DNA of 64,000 nt. Origin: Photobacterium proteolyticum (lineage in GTDB: Bacteria; Pseudomonadota; Gammaproteobacteria; Enterobacterales; Vibrionaceae). Below are positions 35,656 to 44,147 of the stretch, piece after piece. How positions within the stretch are numbered: position 1 is the first letter of the stretch; each line of letters begins with the position of its first letter. The DNA is taken from the NCBI RefSeq assembly GCF_001939735.1, contig NZ_MJIL01000079.1, forward strand, positions 124,370-188,369. The letters run 5' to 3'. Position numbers and translations under genes: made by a program. Below the pieces are notes generated by a model. It saw nothing but the letters and a program-made list of their open reading frames with translations, was not told the origin of the DNA and did not search any database.

Positions 35656-36282
35656 TTACATCTTGGGTGCCGTCCAGCTGCATAGTCCCAACTGAACCTC
35701 ATCAAAGCGAGCTTCAAAACTCGAATCGAGCGGGCTGCATGCATAGTAGCCGACGCTAACAGGCAACGAGGCTGGTGGCGGGGGGTCCACCTGCCCCATT
35801 TCCTGAGTCGTTTCCCCCAGCAAGTGAAGATGAAACACCCGCATCTGACTGTAGTGCTCGCCGTCAAACGAGGATTCAATCAGAAAGTCCGGTCCCCGAC
35901 GGCTGAGCCTGAACCAGACTTCAGTGGTCGAGGCGATATCCGTTCCCGACCAGTCTGAATATCCAAAGTTTGTCACGACACTACTGAGCCTCGCCAGATG
36001 CGGGTTTTCATGCTCGATCGATGCCTTGAACCAATTGTCCTTATTAAGGTAGATAACGATCCCGGCCTGATCCAGCCGGGCTTTATAGTCAAAACGAACC
36101 CTAACTGACAGGGTGAAGTTTTCGTCAATGCTGGCCAGCAGCGCCGGAGCATTTTCGTTCTGAAAACCATAATAGCTACGTTGCCAGAAGTCCGTTTCTG
36201 GCTCGGTGACGATTGTTAACTCGCCACCGTCCACCAAAAATTGTTTTGGCTGGTTAAGCCAAGTCATTGCTTCAGCATTCAT
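35656..36282 (-). CDS. DUF1349 family protein (concanavalin-like fold)
   Basis: A 208-residue soluble protein. Alternating strands and the blocks DFWQRSYYGFQNENAPALL, DQAGIVIYL and WFRLSRRGPDFLIESSFDG are those of DUF1349 proteins, which share a concanavalin A-like beta sandwich and are often found in sugar-use operons. No signal peptide, so cytoplasmic. It follows treC by 32 bases and is probably co-transcribed with treB-treC. A role in trehalose or glucan handling is inferred from context only. AGGGATTAGG precedes the ATG. Confidence 0.75.
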   Translation of the reverse strand: MNAEAMTWLNQPKQFLVDGGELTIVTEPETDFWQRSYYGFQNENAPALLASIDENFTLSVRVRFDYKARLDQAGIVIYLNKDNWFKASIEHENPHLARLSSVVTNFGYSDWSGTDIASTTEVWFRLSRRGPDFLIESSFDGEHYSQMRVFHLHLLGETTQEMGQVDPPPPASLPVSVGYYACSPLDSSFEARFDEVQLGLCSWTAPKM

Positions 36283-36314
36283 TACCTAATCCCTGTCAAC
36301 AATGCTCGTTGTTA

Positions 36315-37991
36315 TTATCGGTTGATCAGCAGTACTCGGGTTTCATACGGTTGCAGAGCAAAACAATGTGTCGGTTTTTGCTCGGTAACACCGGCATAGT
36401 TCGACAGCACATACTCACTCTCTTCAAGCTCCAGGGCTTTAGGCAGGAAACATTCAACCACTTCGCCATAGTAGTTATTGATACAAACCAGTACCTGAGA
36501 CTCGGATTCCCGCTTGTAACAGAAGATGCTGTCGTGCTCCGGCATCATATCGGTGTAGTCACCAGTCGTGATAACTTCGATTTCCTTACGCAGCTCAATC
36601 AGGCGGCGATAGAAATGGAAAACCGAGTTGTCATCGGCAACCGCTTTTTCCGCATTGATTTCCGGATAGTTAGCAGCTACTTCCAGCCAAGGTGTACCCG
36701 CAGAGAAACCAGCATATTGGCTGTCGTTCCACTGCATTGGCGTACGAGAATTATCGCGAGATTTCTGGGCCAGGATAGCCAGCATTTCCTGCTCGGTTAC
36801 GCCATGTTCGTTAACCATGATGTCGTACATATTGGTACTTTCGACATCACGATACTGATCTATTGATGTATAGCCCGGGTTGGTCATGCCAATTTCTTCA
36901 CCCTGGTATACATATGGTGTGCCCTGCATCATATGGACAGACGCGGCTAGCATTTTGGCCGACTCGACACGGTATTGCTGATCATCACCGAGGCGGCTGA
37001 CAACACGCGGCTGGTCGTGGTTGCACCAGAACAGTGCTCCCCAGCCTTTGCCATTGAGGCCTTGCTGCCAGTGGTTAAAAATCTCTTTTAACTGCTGGAA
37101 GTCAAACGGCGCCTTGGTCCATTTCTCGCCATTCGAGTAATCGACTTTGAGGTGGTGGAAGTTAAAGACCATCGACAGCTCTTTACTGTCCAGCGAAGAG
37201 TATTGCTGGCAATGCTCCAGTGTCGTGGATGACATTTCGCCAACGGTGACCGAACCATATTTCTGGAACACGGCCTCGCTGATCTCCTGCAGGTACTCAT
37301 GCACCCGAGGACCGTCAGTGTAAAAGCGGCGACCGTCGCCCAGACAGTCATTCGGAAAATCCTGTTGCTTGGAAATCAGGTTGATAACATCCAGGCGGAA
37401 ACCATCAACACCTTTTTCAGCCCAGAAGCTAATTACATCTTTCACTTCCTGGCGCACCTGCGGGTTTTCCCAGTTCAGGTCAGCCTGCTCTTTGGCAAAC
37501 AGGTGAAGGTAGTACTGGTCCGTTGCTTCATCAAGCTCCCAGGCATTACCGCCGAACTTGGACTGCCAGTTGGTTGGCGCTCCGCCATCTACCGGATCTT
37601 TCCAAATGTAGTAATCACGATAAGGGCTGCTCTTATCCCCCAGTGCCGACTGGAACCAAGCATGCTCGGTCGATGTGTGGTTGACCACGATATCCATTAC
37701 GATACGGATCCCACGCTGGTGAGCTTGCTCTAGCAGCTGGTCGAAATCGGCCATGGTGCCAAAGTCAGAGTTGATGTTGTAATAATCGGAAATGTCGTAG
37801 CCGTTATCGATCATTGGCGAGCTGTAAACCGGCGTCAGCCAAATCGCGTCGACACCTAATGTTTTCAGATAATCGAGCTTTGAGATAATCCCTTGAATAT
37901 CACCCGTACCCTGACTTCCGCTGTCGCAAAAGCTCTTAGGATAGATTTGGTAAATAGTCGCCGTACGCCACCATTCAAATTGCTCTTTCAT
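36315..37991 (-). CDS. treC: Trehalose-6-phosphate hydrolase (alpha,alpha-phosphotrehalase)
   Basis: A 558-residue cytoplasmic GH13 enzyme that splits trehalose 6-phosphate to glucose and glucose 6-phosphate. The four GH13 regions are seen: DIVVNH (100-105), GFRLDV with nucleophile Asp201, GEMS with acid/base Glu252, and NHDQPR with Asp326. Length equals that of E. coli TreC (about 551). It lies 97 bases after treB, with the regulator gene upstream, so trehalose rather than isomaltose is the substrate. The ribosome site is weak (GGCTAGACACG). Confidence 0.93.
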   Translation of the reverse strand: MKEQFEWWRTATIYQIYPKSFCDSGSQGTGDIQGIISKLDYLKTLGVDAIWLTPVYSSPMIDNGYDISDYYNINSDFGTMADFDQLLEQAHQRGIRIVMDIVVNHTSTEHAWFQSALGDKSSPYRDYYIWKDPVDGGAPTNWQSKFGGNAWELDEATDQYYLHLFAKEQADLNWENPQVRQEVKDVISFWAEKGVDGFRLDVINLISKQQDFPNDCLGDGRRFYTDGPRVHEYLQEISEAVFQKYGSVTVGEMSSTTLEHCQQYSSLDSKELSMVFNFHHLKVDYSNGEKWTKAPFDFQQLKEIFNHWQQGLNGKGWGALFWCNHDQPRVVSRLGDDQQYRVESAKMLAASVHMMQGTPYVYQGEEIGMTNPGYTSIDQYRDVESTNMYDIMVNEHGVTEQEMLAILAQKSRDNSRTPMQWNDSQYAGFSAGTPWLEVAANYPEINAEKAVADDNSVFHFYRRLIELRKEIEVITTGDYTDMMPEHDSIFCYKRESESQVLVCINNYYGEVVECFLPKALELEESEYVLSNYAGVTEQKPTHCFALQPYETRVLLINR

Positions 37992-38088
37992 CGTGTCTAG
38001 CCTGAATGTTGAATTGAAGTTTGATGTGGCTGCCTATGAATACCGGCAGCCAGTTTTTATCGCTGTATTTTGTAGGTTTATCTACTTA

Positions 38089-39519
38089 TTAAGCAGTTTG
38101 AGGAGATTGTTCGATTTCGCCTTTCGCCTGTGCACGCTTGTACATAATCAGAGTAAGAGCGATTGGTACAATAACTGCAACTAGCATGGCGACTAGGTAT
38201 ACCATCCAGTACTGAGGCTGGATTGACAGGATACCCGGCAGACCGCCCACACCGATACCGTTCGCCATGACACCGGCGCTACCACAGATTGCAGCGGCAA
38301 TCGCAGAACCAATCATGGCACTTAGCATCGGGAACTTGTACTTAAGGTTAATACCGTACATCGCAGGCTCAGTAACACCCAGGTAGGCAGAGATTGCAGC
38401 CGGTACAGAGATTTCACGCTCGTTGTGTTTTTTGCTGATCCAGATGATACCCATAACAGCCGATGCCTGAGCAATGTTAGACAGCGCAATCAGAGGCCAG
38501 ATTGGCGTACCGCCCATGTCTTGCATTAGCTGAAGGTCAATCGCATTGGTTGTGTGGTGAACACCGGTGATTACCAGCGGTGCGTACAGGAAGCCAAAGA
38601 CCATGGCACCCAGAATCGCAAAGTCACCTGTCATTGCCACTTTCGCCGCGTAACCAACTACATCACCCAGCATACGACCGAACGGACCGATGAATGCGTG
38701 GGCAAGGATCACTGACACAATGATAGAGACAAACGGTACAATAACCAGGTACAGGTACGCCGGAATAATCCGCTTGAGGTTGGTTTCAATAAACGCTAAT
38801 GCGATACCTGCCAACATTGCCGGGATCACCTGAGCCTGATAACCGACCTTTTCAATGACGAACAGGCCAAAGTCCCAACTTTCGGGTACTTGCTGCCCGA
38901 TGAGATAGGCATTCATCAGCTGCGGTGATACCAGAGTCACACCCAGTACGATACCCAGAATCGGGGTCCCGCCCAGTTTCTTCACTGTCGACCAACACAC
39001 ACCAACCGGCAGGAAGAAGAAAATCGCTTCGCCAATCAGCCACAGGAAGGAGTGCACTGTCGCCCAGAACTGGCTGATTTCGGTCAGAGTCTGACCATCA
39101 AACATCCGGATGTCGCCGATAACATTACGGAAACCGAGGATCAGACCACCGGTGATGATTGCTGGCAGCAACGGAACAAATATTTCGGCAAGGTGTGAAA
39201 TTCCTCGCTCCAGCAAGCTCATATTCTGGCGGGCTGCCACTTTTGCCTCTTCCTTGCTGGCGCCGGCACTGCCCGTCATCTCTGTTAAAACTTTATATAC
39301 CTCGTCTACTTCGGTACCGATCACTACCTGAAATTGACCCGCATTGGTGAAACACCCTTTCACCATTGGGATTTCTTCAATTTCTTTGACGTTAGCCTTG
39401 TCAGTATCGCTAAGAACAAAACGCAGTCGGGTCAGACAGTGACTAACGCTAGCAATGTTGTCACTGCCACCGATTAACTCCACCAGACGCTCGATTTGCT
39501 GTCGATTAATCTTACTCAT
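38089..39519 (-). CDS. treB: Trehalose PTS permease, EIIBC component
   Basis: About 476 residues. The EIIB domain (1-90) has the phosphorylated cysteine Cys28 in SHCLTRLRFVL and the MVKGCFTNAGQFQVVIG block. The EIIC domain (about 105-460) has ten or so membrane segments and the conserved MQDMGGTPIWPLIALSN and GVTEPAMYGI motifs. It imports and phosphorylates trehalose to trehalose 6-phosphate, using the glucose EIIA for phosphate transfer as in E. coli, since it lacks an EIIA domain. I start at the ATG at 39519 by comparison with known TreB; another ATG lies four codons upstream. Confidence 0.93.
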   Translation of the reverse strand: MSKINRQQIERLVELIGGSDNIASVSHCLTRLRFVLSDTDKANVKEIEEIPMVKGCFTNAGQFQVVIGTEVDEVYKVLTEMTGSAGASKEEAKVAARQNMSLLERGISHLAEIFVPLLPAIITGGLILGFRNVIGDIRMFDGQTLTEISQFWATVHSFLWLIGEAIFFFLPVGVCWSTVKKLGGTPILGIVLGVTLVSPQLMNAYLIGQQVPESWDFGLFVIEKVGYQAQVIPAMLAGIALAFIETNLKRIIPAYLYLVIVPFVSIIVSVILAHAFIGPFGRMLGDVVGYAAKVAMTGDFAILGAMVFGFLYAPLVITGVHHTTNAIDLQLMQDMGGTPIWPLIALSNIAQASAVMGIIWISKKHNEREISVPAAISAYLGVTEPAMYGINLKYKFPMLSAMIGSAIAAAICGSAGVMANGIGVGGLPGILSIQPQYWMVYLVAMLVAVIVPIALTLIMYKRAQAKGEIEQSPQTA

Positions 39520-39572
39520 GCCGATGTCCATGTTTATATTTGATAGGGAATGTCGTTATTGTTATCCCGCAA

Positions 39573-39586
39573 TGGGAATGTTCCCA
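39573..39586. promoter_or_regulatory. TreR operator, promoter-proximal
   Basis: TGGGAATGTTCCCA, an inverted repeat with a 2-bp centre, 54 bases upstream of treB. It is the exact reverse complement of the second copy at 39629-39642. Assigned to TreR by position and symmetry. Confidence 0.8.
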
Positions 39587-39628
39587 TCGCTCGGGATAAA
39601 TAATGGCAAAGCCACCCAAAAAAGGAAA

Positions 39629-39642
39629 TGGGAACATTCCCA
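39629..39642. promoter_or_regulatory. TreR operator, promoter-distal
   Basis: TGGGAACATTCCCA, 56 bp centre-to-centre from the proximal copy. The paired identical sites suggest cooperative binding of TreR dimers around the treB promoter. Confidence 0.78.
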
Positions 39643-39645
39643 CAA

Positions 39646-39661
39646 CGTGAATCAGTTCACA
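39646..39661. promoter_or_regulatory. CRP site of the treBC operon
   Basis: CGTGA-N6-TCACA, nine of ten matches to the cAMP-CRP consensus, directly upstream of the distal TreR operator. Suits catabolite control of trehalose uptake. Confidence 0.7.
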
Positions 39662-39740
39662 CATTCAGGTTACTTATTAAACGAGCCCCACCTATAACAC
39701 GATTGTAGGATAAGCGAGCCCGTTTAGCTTTTCGCCCGGG

Positions 39741-40685
39741 TTAGAGGCTTGCCTCTTGGGTCAAATGGGTAATAGTCTGCTGCCCGGAAAGCTGCTTAAT
39801 CAACAAGTTAGCCGAAGCATGGCCTGCCTTGAAGTAGCCCGGATCAATACTGAAGGTATTGGGGAAAATGAAAGAGAGAAGATCTGTGGCCCCGACACCG
39901 GATACTTGAATATCGCTGCGCCCCAACTCCTGCAATCGTTTGGCAACGCCCATGGCCAAGGTATCACTGGCACAGACTATCGCCTCTGTTTCAGGTCGGA
40001 TCACATCATCCGTTAGCTGGTAGGCACTTTCATGGCTAAGCTGGCCAGTCTGATAACACGGGGCGATATCAGCCTTCTGACAGCAGGCCTTATAGGCGTT
40101 CAAACGCATCAGGCCGGTGGTCTTATCGCTCGGATCTACCCCCATATAACTAATGTGTTGCTTGCCCTGCTGTACGAAATGGTTCATGGCAAGTTCGATA
40201 ATGCCATGATTGTCGTAACCGACTGACGAGATCCTATCGGTATCCACCGCAATGACGACCGCTTTATGCTTGAGCGCCTCTATCGCCGACAAATCGCAAT
40301 CGGAGAAGCCAAACACTATCACCCCATCGACATTACGCTTCTGCAAAACAGCAAGATGTTCGTTGGTTTTCTCGGCACTGAACTGGCTTTCCATGATCAC
40401 GGCATCGTAGCCAGCCTGATAGATCACTTCCAGGATCCCGCTTACCGCTTTATTTTCTGACGGAGAGTCCAGACGCGAAAGAATGATCCCGACCACCTTG
40501 GCGCTGCCTCCCCGCATAGCCTGTGCAGACTTGGACGGTACATAGCCGGAATCCCGGATCACCTGCTCAACCTTTTCACGGGTTTCCGGTTTTACCTTTG
40601 GATCATTGGTGAGGACACGGGATACGGTTGATTTTCCGACCCCAGCCAGTTTGGCAATATCAAGAATAGTGAGCTTCTGAGTCAT
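39741..40685 (-). CDS. treR: Trehalose operon repressor, LacI family
   Basis: A 314-residue repressor. The LacI helix-turn-helix is at residues 5-25 (LTILDIAKLAGVGKSTVSRV), followed by the hinge region. The periplasmic-binding-protein-like effector domain begins VGIILSRLDSPSENKAVSGI (65-84). TreR in E. coli binds trehalose 6-phosphate as inducer, which fits its position directly upstream of treB-treC. Two identical operators lie between it and treB. It is transcribed in the same direction, with 221 bases between. Confidence 0.92.
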   Translation of the reverse strand: MTQKLTILDIAKLAGVGKSTVSRVLTNDPKVKPETREKVEQVIRDSGYVPSKSAQAMRGGSAKVVGIILSRLDSPSENKAVSGILEVIYQAGYDAVIMESQFSAEKTNEHLAVLQKRNVDGVIVFGFSDCDLSAIEALKHKAVVIAVDTDRISSVGYDNHGIIELAMNHFVQQGKQHISYMGVDPSDKTTGLMRLNAYKACCQKADIAPCYQTGQLSHESAYQLTDDVIRPETEAIVCASDTLAMGVAKRLQELGRSDIQVSGVGATDLLSFIFPNTFSIDPGYFKAGHASANLLIKQLSGQQTITHLTQEASL

Positions 40686-41050
40686 AATTAATACAAGCTA
40701 ATACAATCCCCTCTATTGTCACCGTCATACTTAGGATTTCAATCATTTTCGGCAGCATTATCTCAAAATCCTTCCGGATACCGGCAAATATTCCCAGCCA
40801 ATAATCAAATCGCGAAAAAATGACAAAGTAGTGATTAATGACAAATACTTACAGTAAGCGGACATTCCCTGAAGCAAAACCGGATAAATTGCTCACGGTG
40901 ACGGTATTTACTTGAATTCTTTATATTCCGTCCCCATATCTATTATCGAACTAAACATTAAAAGCTATAAATTGCTAAAAGTCGTGTTGGCCTGTTCTTT
41001 TGCTCCCCACTCTTTAATATGCCTACACGAGTAAAAGCATAAGGATGATT
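40686..41050. other. Divergent intergenic region between treR and the CARF nuclease
   Basis: No gene and no CRISPR-like repeat seen. The motif AATGACAAA occurs twice (about 40816 and 40837). Promoters for both genes must lie here; no convincing boxes were assigned. Confidence 0.4.
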
Positions 41051-42217
41051 ATGATTACTCACGTTGGCATTATCGATCAGGACCCCGTAAGACTGATAAC
41101 CCCTTTACTCGACCATGGCATCCCTGCCGATAAGATGGTTTTTATCGGCACTCTGGATCAGCAGGAACAGTATGACCGACTGGCTTCGATACTTGCACCT
41201 CGAAATATTCAAGCCGAATTCTTTACCATTCCAGATTCCATCAACATCACCTGCATCCGCCGCCGCCTTAACGAACTAGCCGCCGAGCTAAAACAGCAAC
41301 AGTCCGAAATTTGGTTCAATGCCAGCTGCGGACTTCGCCACCGCCTGTTATCGGCCTATGAAGTATTTCGTACCTACCACTGGCCGATTTATGTCATTGA
41401 GCCATACAGTGACGAGATGTGCTGGCTATATCCAAATGACCGCGAGCAACAGCAGGTCGAAGACAGAATCCAGCTTACCGACTACCTGACCATTTTCGGC
41501 GCCCGCTGCGAGCTGCCGGAAAGCACTGTTCCAGAAGCGCTAAACGACCAGCTGTGGGAGCTGGGTCAGCGCTGGGCAAGCTCAGCCCTGGAACTTGGGC
41601 CAGGACTTGCCACCCTTAACTACCTTGCGACCACCTGTCGCAAAGAGCAGAAACTCGATGTCGCGCTGAGCGAAAAACAGCAAGGCTACAAAGAGCTAGG
41701 GATGCTGCTGGCCGATTTGGAAGATACGGGGCTTGCCACCTACAACAATGGCATCCTGACATTCAAACACGAAGAAGCTCGCCGTTTTGCCAATGGTGAA
41801 TGGCTGGAAAATCTGGTACACAGCACTGTCCGTGCAATTCAGAACGAGTTGCCGACCATTCAGGATCACTCTCTGGGTGTGCAGGTATACCGTAAAATTG
41901 GCGAGCGCGAAGTCCGAAATGAGCTGGATGTGGCTACCGTGGTCAATAACAAGCTTCATATCATCGAATGTAAGACCAAAGGAATGCGTGACGACGGCGA
42001 TGACACACTTTACAAGCTGGAATCTCTGCGAGACCTACTTGGCGGCCTGCAGGCTCGTGCAATGTTGGTCAGCTTCCGCCCGCTACGCCACCATGACCTG
42101 GTCCGAGCCCAGGATCTGGGGCTGGCAATCATCGGCCCTGATCAGCTTGGTGATTTGCAAACCCACCTGCACAACTGGCTAAGAGATGCTGGTGGTCAAA
42201 GCCACAACATGGCCTAA
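41051..42217 (+). CDS. CARF-domain PD-(D/E)XK nuclease (Card1/Can2, VC1899 type)
   Basis: A 388-residue protein very like the Vibrio cholerae VC1899 family (DUF1887). Residues 1-150 form a CARF domain with the ligand-loop motif NASCGLRHR (90-98). A helical linker follows, then a PD-(D/E)XK domain with NELDVATVV (Asp293) and IIECKTK (Glu306, Lys308). Characterised homologues (Card1, Can2) are switched on by cyclic tetra-adenylate from type III CRISPR Cas10 and cut nucleic acids. All active-site residues are present. No cas gene or CRISPR array is in the window, so its activator may lie elsewhere. AAGGA is five bases before the ATG at 41051, preferred to the ATG at 41045. Confidence 0.92.
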   Translation: MITHVGIIDQDPVRLITPLLDHGIPADKMVFIGTLDQQEQYDRLASILAPRNIQAEFFTIPDSINITCIRRRLNELAAELKQQQSEIWFNASCGLRHRLLSAYEVFRTYHWPIYVIEPYSDEMCWLYPNDREQQQVEDRIQLTDYLTIFGARCELPESTVPEALNDQLWELGQRWASSALELGPGLATLNYLATTCRKEQKLDVALSEKQQGYKELGMLLADLEDTGLATYNNGILTFKHEEARRFANGEWLENLVHSTVRAIQNELPTIQDHSLGVQVYRKIGEREVRNELDVATVVNNKLHIIECKTKGMRDDGDDTLYKLESLRDLLGGLQARAMLVSFRPLRHHDLVRAQDLGLAIIGPDQLGDLQTHLHNWLRDAGGQSHNMA

Positions 42218-42232
42218 CCAAGCCTAAAACCA

Positions 42233-42264
42233 TGAGTAACGGGTAACTCGCTGCCCGTTACTCA
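42233..42264. terminator. Hairpin between the CARF nuclease and barrel genes
   Basis: Perfect arms TGAGTAACGGG / CCCGTTACTCA around a 10-base loop, in the gap between two converging genes. It lacks a clear U tract, so its strength as a terminator is uncertain. Confidence 0.55.
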
Positions 42265-42289
42265 CCTTCAGCAGTTATCTTCCAGAGCT

Positions 42290-43465
42290 CTAAAAACTCC
42301 ACCTTACCTGCCAGAACAGCTGTGTATTGGCCGTTTGCCCAAACAGGCTATCACTACTGCCGTCAAACCGCTGGATGACTGTGAGCATCTGCCAGTCATC
42401 GGCCAATGAATAGGTATTGCTTGCACCGACAAAAAACGAGCCGTCATCATAGTAGGTCCCCGAGAAAGTCAGCCGGCTCAGCGGTGAAATATCAAAACTG
42501 GCATCGGCGTAACTACTTAATTCGGTAAAGCTCAGGGTACGGGCAGTGAGTGGCAAATTAAGAAATGCCAGAGCATTTCGCGGCTCTTGTGGATCAGAAG
42601 TATGTAAAAGCGCTGCACGTGCCATCCAGTTGCGTTTCCCGCCGAAACTGTAATCGACCTCGATACTGGCAACAGAGGTGGATGTCAGGCTTTCACCCCG
42701 CCATTCGTCTCGGACCGGATCGAACCAACTGATCTCACCGCGAAAACCAGCCCCTTTAATGTCTCCGGCAAAGCCTGCCCCAACCACATTGTCCAAACCC
42801 GATTTGCCCACCAGCAGCTGCATATCCCATTCCTGCCAATTAAAGAAATAACGTCCTGCATAGCTGTGCAGCTCGCTGTCCTGGCTTGGGCTGTAAACCA
42901 CATCAACCGCACTGGCAAATCCTAACTTGCGGCTGATCATCACCGCATCTGTGCCGGAACGCTCTTCGTAATCAAAGTCATAAATCGAATACGAATTGAA
43001 GATATCATTGGGATTCCACAGCGTTGCCATTCCCCAGTTAATCCGAAAGCGACCAGTTTGCAGCTGCCAGTCCTGATGCTGCCAGGTGAGATACAGGCGA
43101 TCAAATTGCGTCGTTCCGACGATACCGTTCTTATCGAGCCAATTGGTCGTTAGGTCCATATAACCGGGGTCAAAACCCACCAGCTGACCAAATCTTGCTG
43201 TTTCTGCGCTATCACCGAATAACAGGCGATTGCGCATGCCGACATTAAAACGTACATCCGGATTAAAACGATATTCAAAGTTAAACCGCTGGTGGATGAG
43301 ATGATCGAGCCCTTCACTTTGACCGTCGGGCAAAATTACCGTGGCCATGTATTTGACATAACCGTTTAGGTCCCAGTTTTGCTCCGGCTCCAGTCCCGGA
43401 ACTCCCGGTACTTGTGCCATCACCGACACACTGGCGATGGCGGCAAGTATACAAAGCCTCTTCAC
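42290..43465 (-). CDS. Outer-membrane beta-barrel protein of the Lol-like operon
   Basis: A 391-residue protein with a short signal peptide (MKRLCILAAIASVSVMA) and alternating aromatic strands through the whole length. It ends WQVRWSF, with the terminal Phe used by the Bam machinery. Residues 135-150 (LQTGRFRINWGMATLW) recall DUF1302-like barrels. It is the last gene of the operon and its start overlaps the ATPase stop by four bases. This suggests that what the inner-membrane complex extracts is delivered to, or through, this barrel. The cargo is unknown. Confidence 0.8.
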   Translation of the reverse strand: MKRLCILAAIASVSVMAQVPGVPGLEPEQNWDLNGYVKYMATVILPDGQSEGLDHLIHQRFNFEYRFNPDVRFNVGMRNRLLFGDSAETARFGQLVGFDPGYMDLTTNWLDKNGIVGTTQFDRLYLTWQHQDWQLQTGRFRINWGMATLWNPNDIFNSYSIYDFDYEERSGTDAVMISRKLGFASAVDVVYSPSQDSELHSYAGRYFFNWQEWDMQLLVGKSGLDNVVGAGFAGDIKGAGFRGEISWFDPVRDEWRGESLTSTSVASIEVDYSFGGKRNWMARAALLHTSDPQEPRNALAFLNLPLTARTLSFTELSSYADASFDISPLSRLTFSGTYYDDGSFFVGASNTYSLADDWQMLTVIQRFDGSSDSLFGQTANTQLFWQVRWSF

Positions 43466-44145
43466 TGGCGACGATCCTCTTTAAGCTCCCCATCTTCAAA
43501 TACAATCACCCGGCGTGCCCGTTTGATCACCCGCGGATCATGGGTCGAGAATATAAACGTCGTGCCTTCTTTCTCGTTCAACTGCTGCATAATATCAAGC
43601 AATTCGGCGGTGCTTTGCGCATCGAGGTTGGCCGTCGGCTCATCTGCCATCACAAAGCGCGGCCTTGGGGCCAGCGCCCTTGCTACCGCTACCCGTTGCT
43701 GCTGACCACCGGATAACTTGGCTGGTATCTTATGTTGCTGATCGGTAAGACCAACCTGCTCAAGCAGCTCTTCGGCTCGCTGGCGGCACGCTTTTTCACT
43801 GTGTCCCTGCAACTGCATCACGAACTCAACATTTTCCAATGCAGTCAGTACCGGAAGCAGGCTATAGTCCTGAAAAATGAAGCCGATATGGTCACGACGA
43901 AAGGCTATCAGCTCTTTCTCTTTCAGTACGCAGATATCGCAATCATCAATGCGTACCTCGCCCGAAGTCGGTTTATCAATGCCACCCAACATATTGAGCA
44001 GCGTCGTTTTGCCAGACCCCGAGGGCCCCATTACCGCCACAAATTCTCCCTGCTCGATGGACAAGTCCAGGCTCTTTACGGCCCGTACCGGAAAGTCCGA
44101 ATCAGGGTTATAGATCTTACAAAGCTGGTTGGTCTGAATCGTCAT
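43462..44145 (-). CDS. LolD/MacB-type ABC transporter ATPase
   Basis: A 227-residue ATP-binding subunit. Walker A GPSGSGKTTLL (about residues 39-49), signature LSGGQQQRVAVARAL, Walker B FVMADEPT and the H-loop STHDPR are complete. The closest families are LolD, FtsE and MacB, which drive mechanotransmission-type systems with FtsX-like permeases, and two such permeases precede it. I take the ATG at 44145, two bases after the permease stop, with GGAG upstream; a TTG at 44151 is possible. Confidence 0.9.
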   Translation of the reverse strand: MTIQTNQLCKIYNPDSDFPVRAVKSLDLSIEQGEFVAVMGPSGSGKTTLLNMLGGIDKPTSGEVRIDDCDICVLKEKELIAFRRDHIGFIFQDYSLLPVLTALENVEFVMQLQGHSEKACRQRAEELLEQVGLTDQQHKIPAKLSGGQQQRVAVARALAPRPRFVMADEPTANLDAQSTAELLDIMQQLNEKEGTTFIFSTHDPRVIKRARRVIVFEDGELKEDRRQ

Positions 44146-44147
44146 GA

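Noticed and set aside
36267-36866. A 199-codon + strand frame opposite treC
   Set aside because: TreC is certain from its four catalytic regions; this frame is its antisense shadow.
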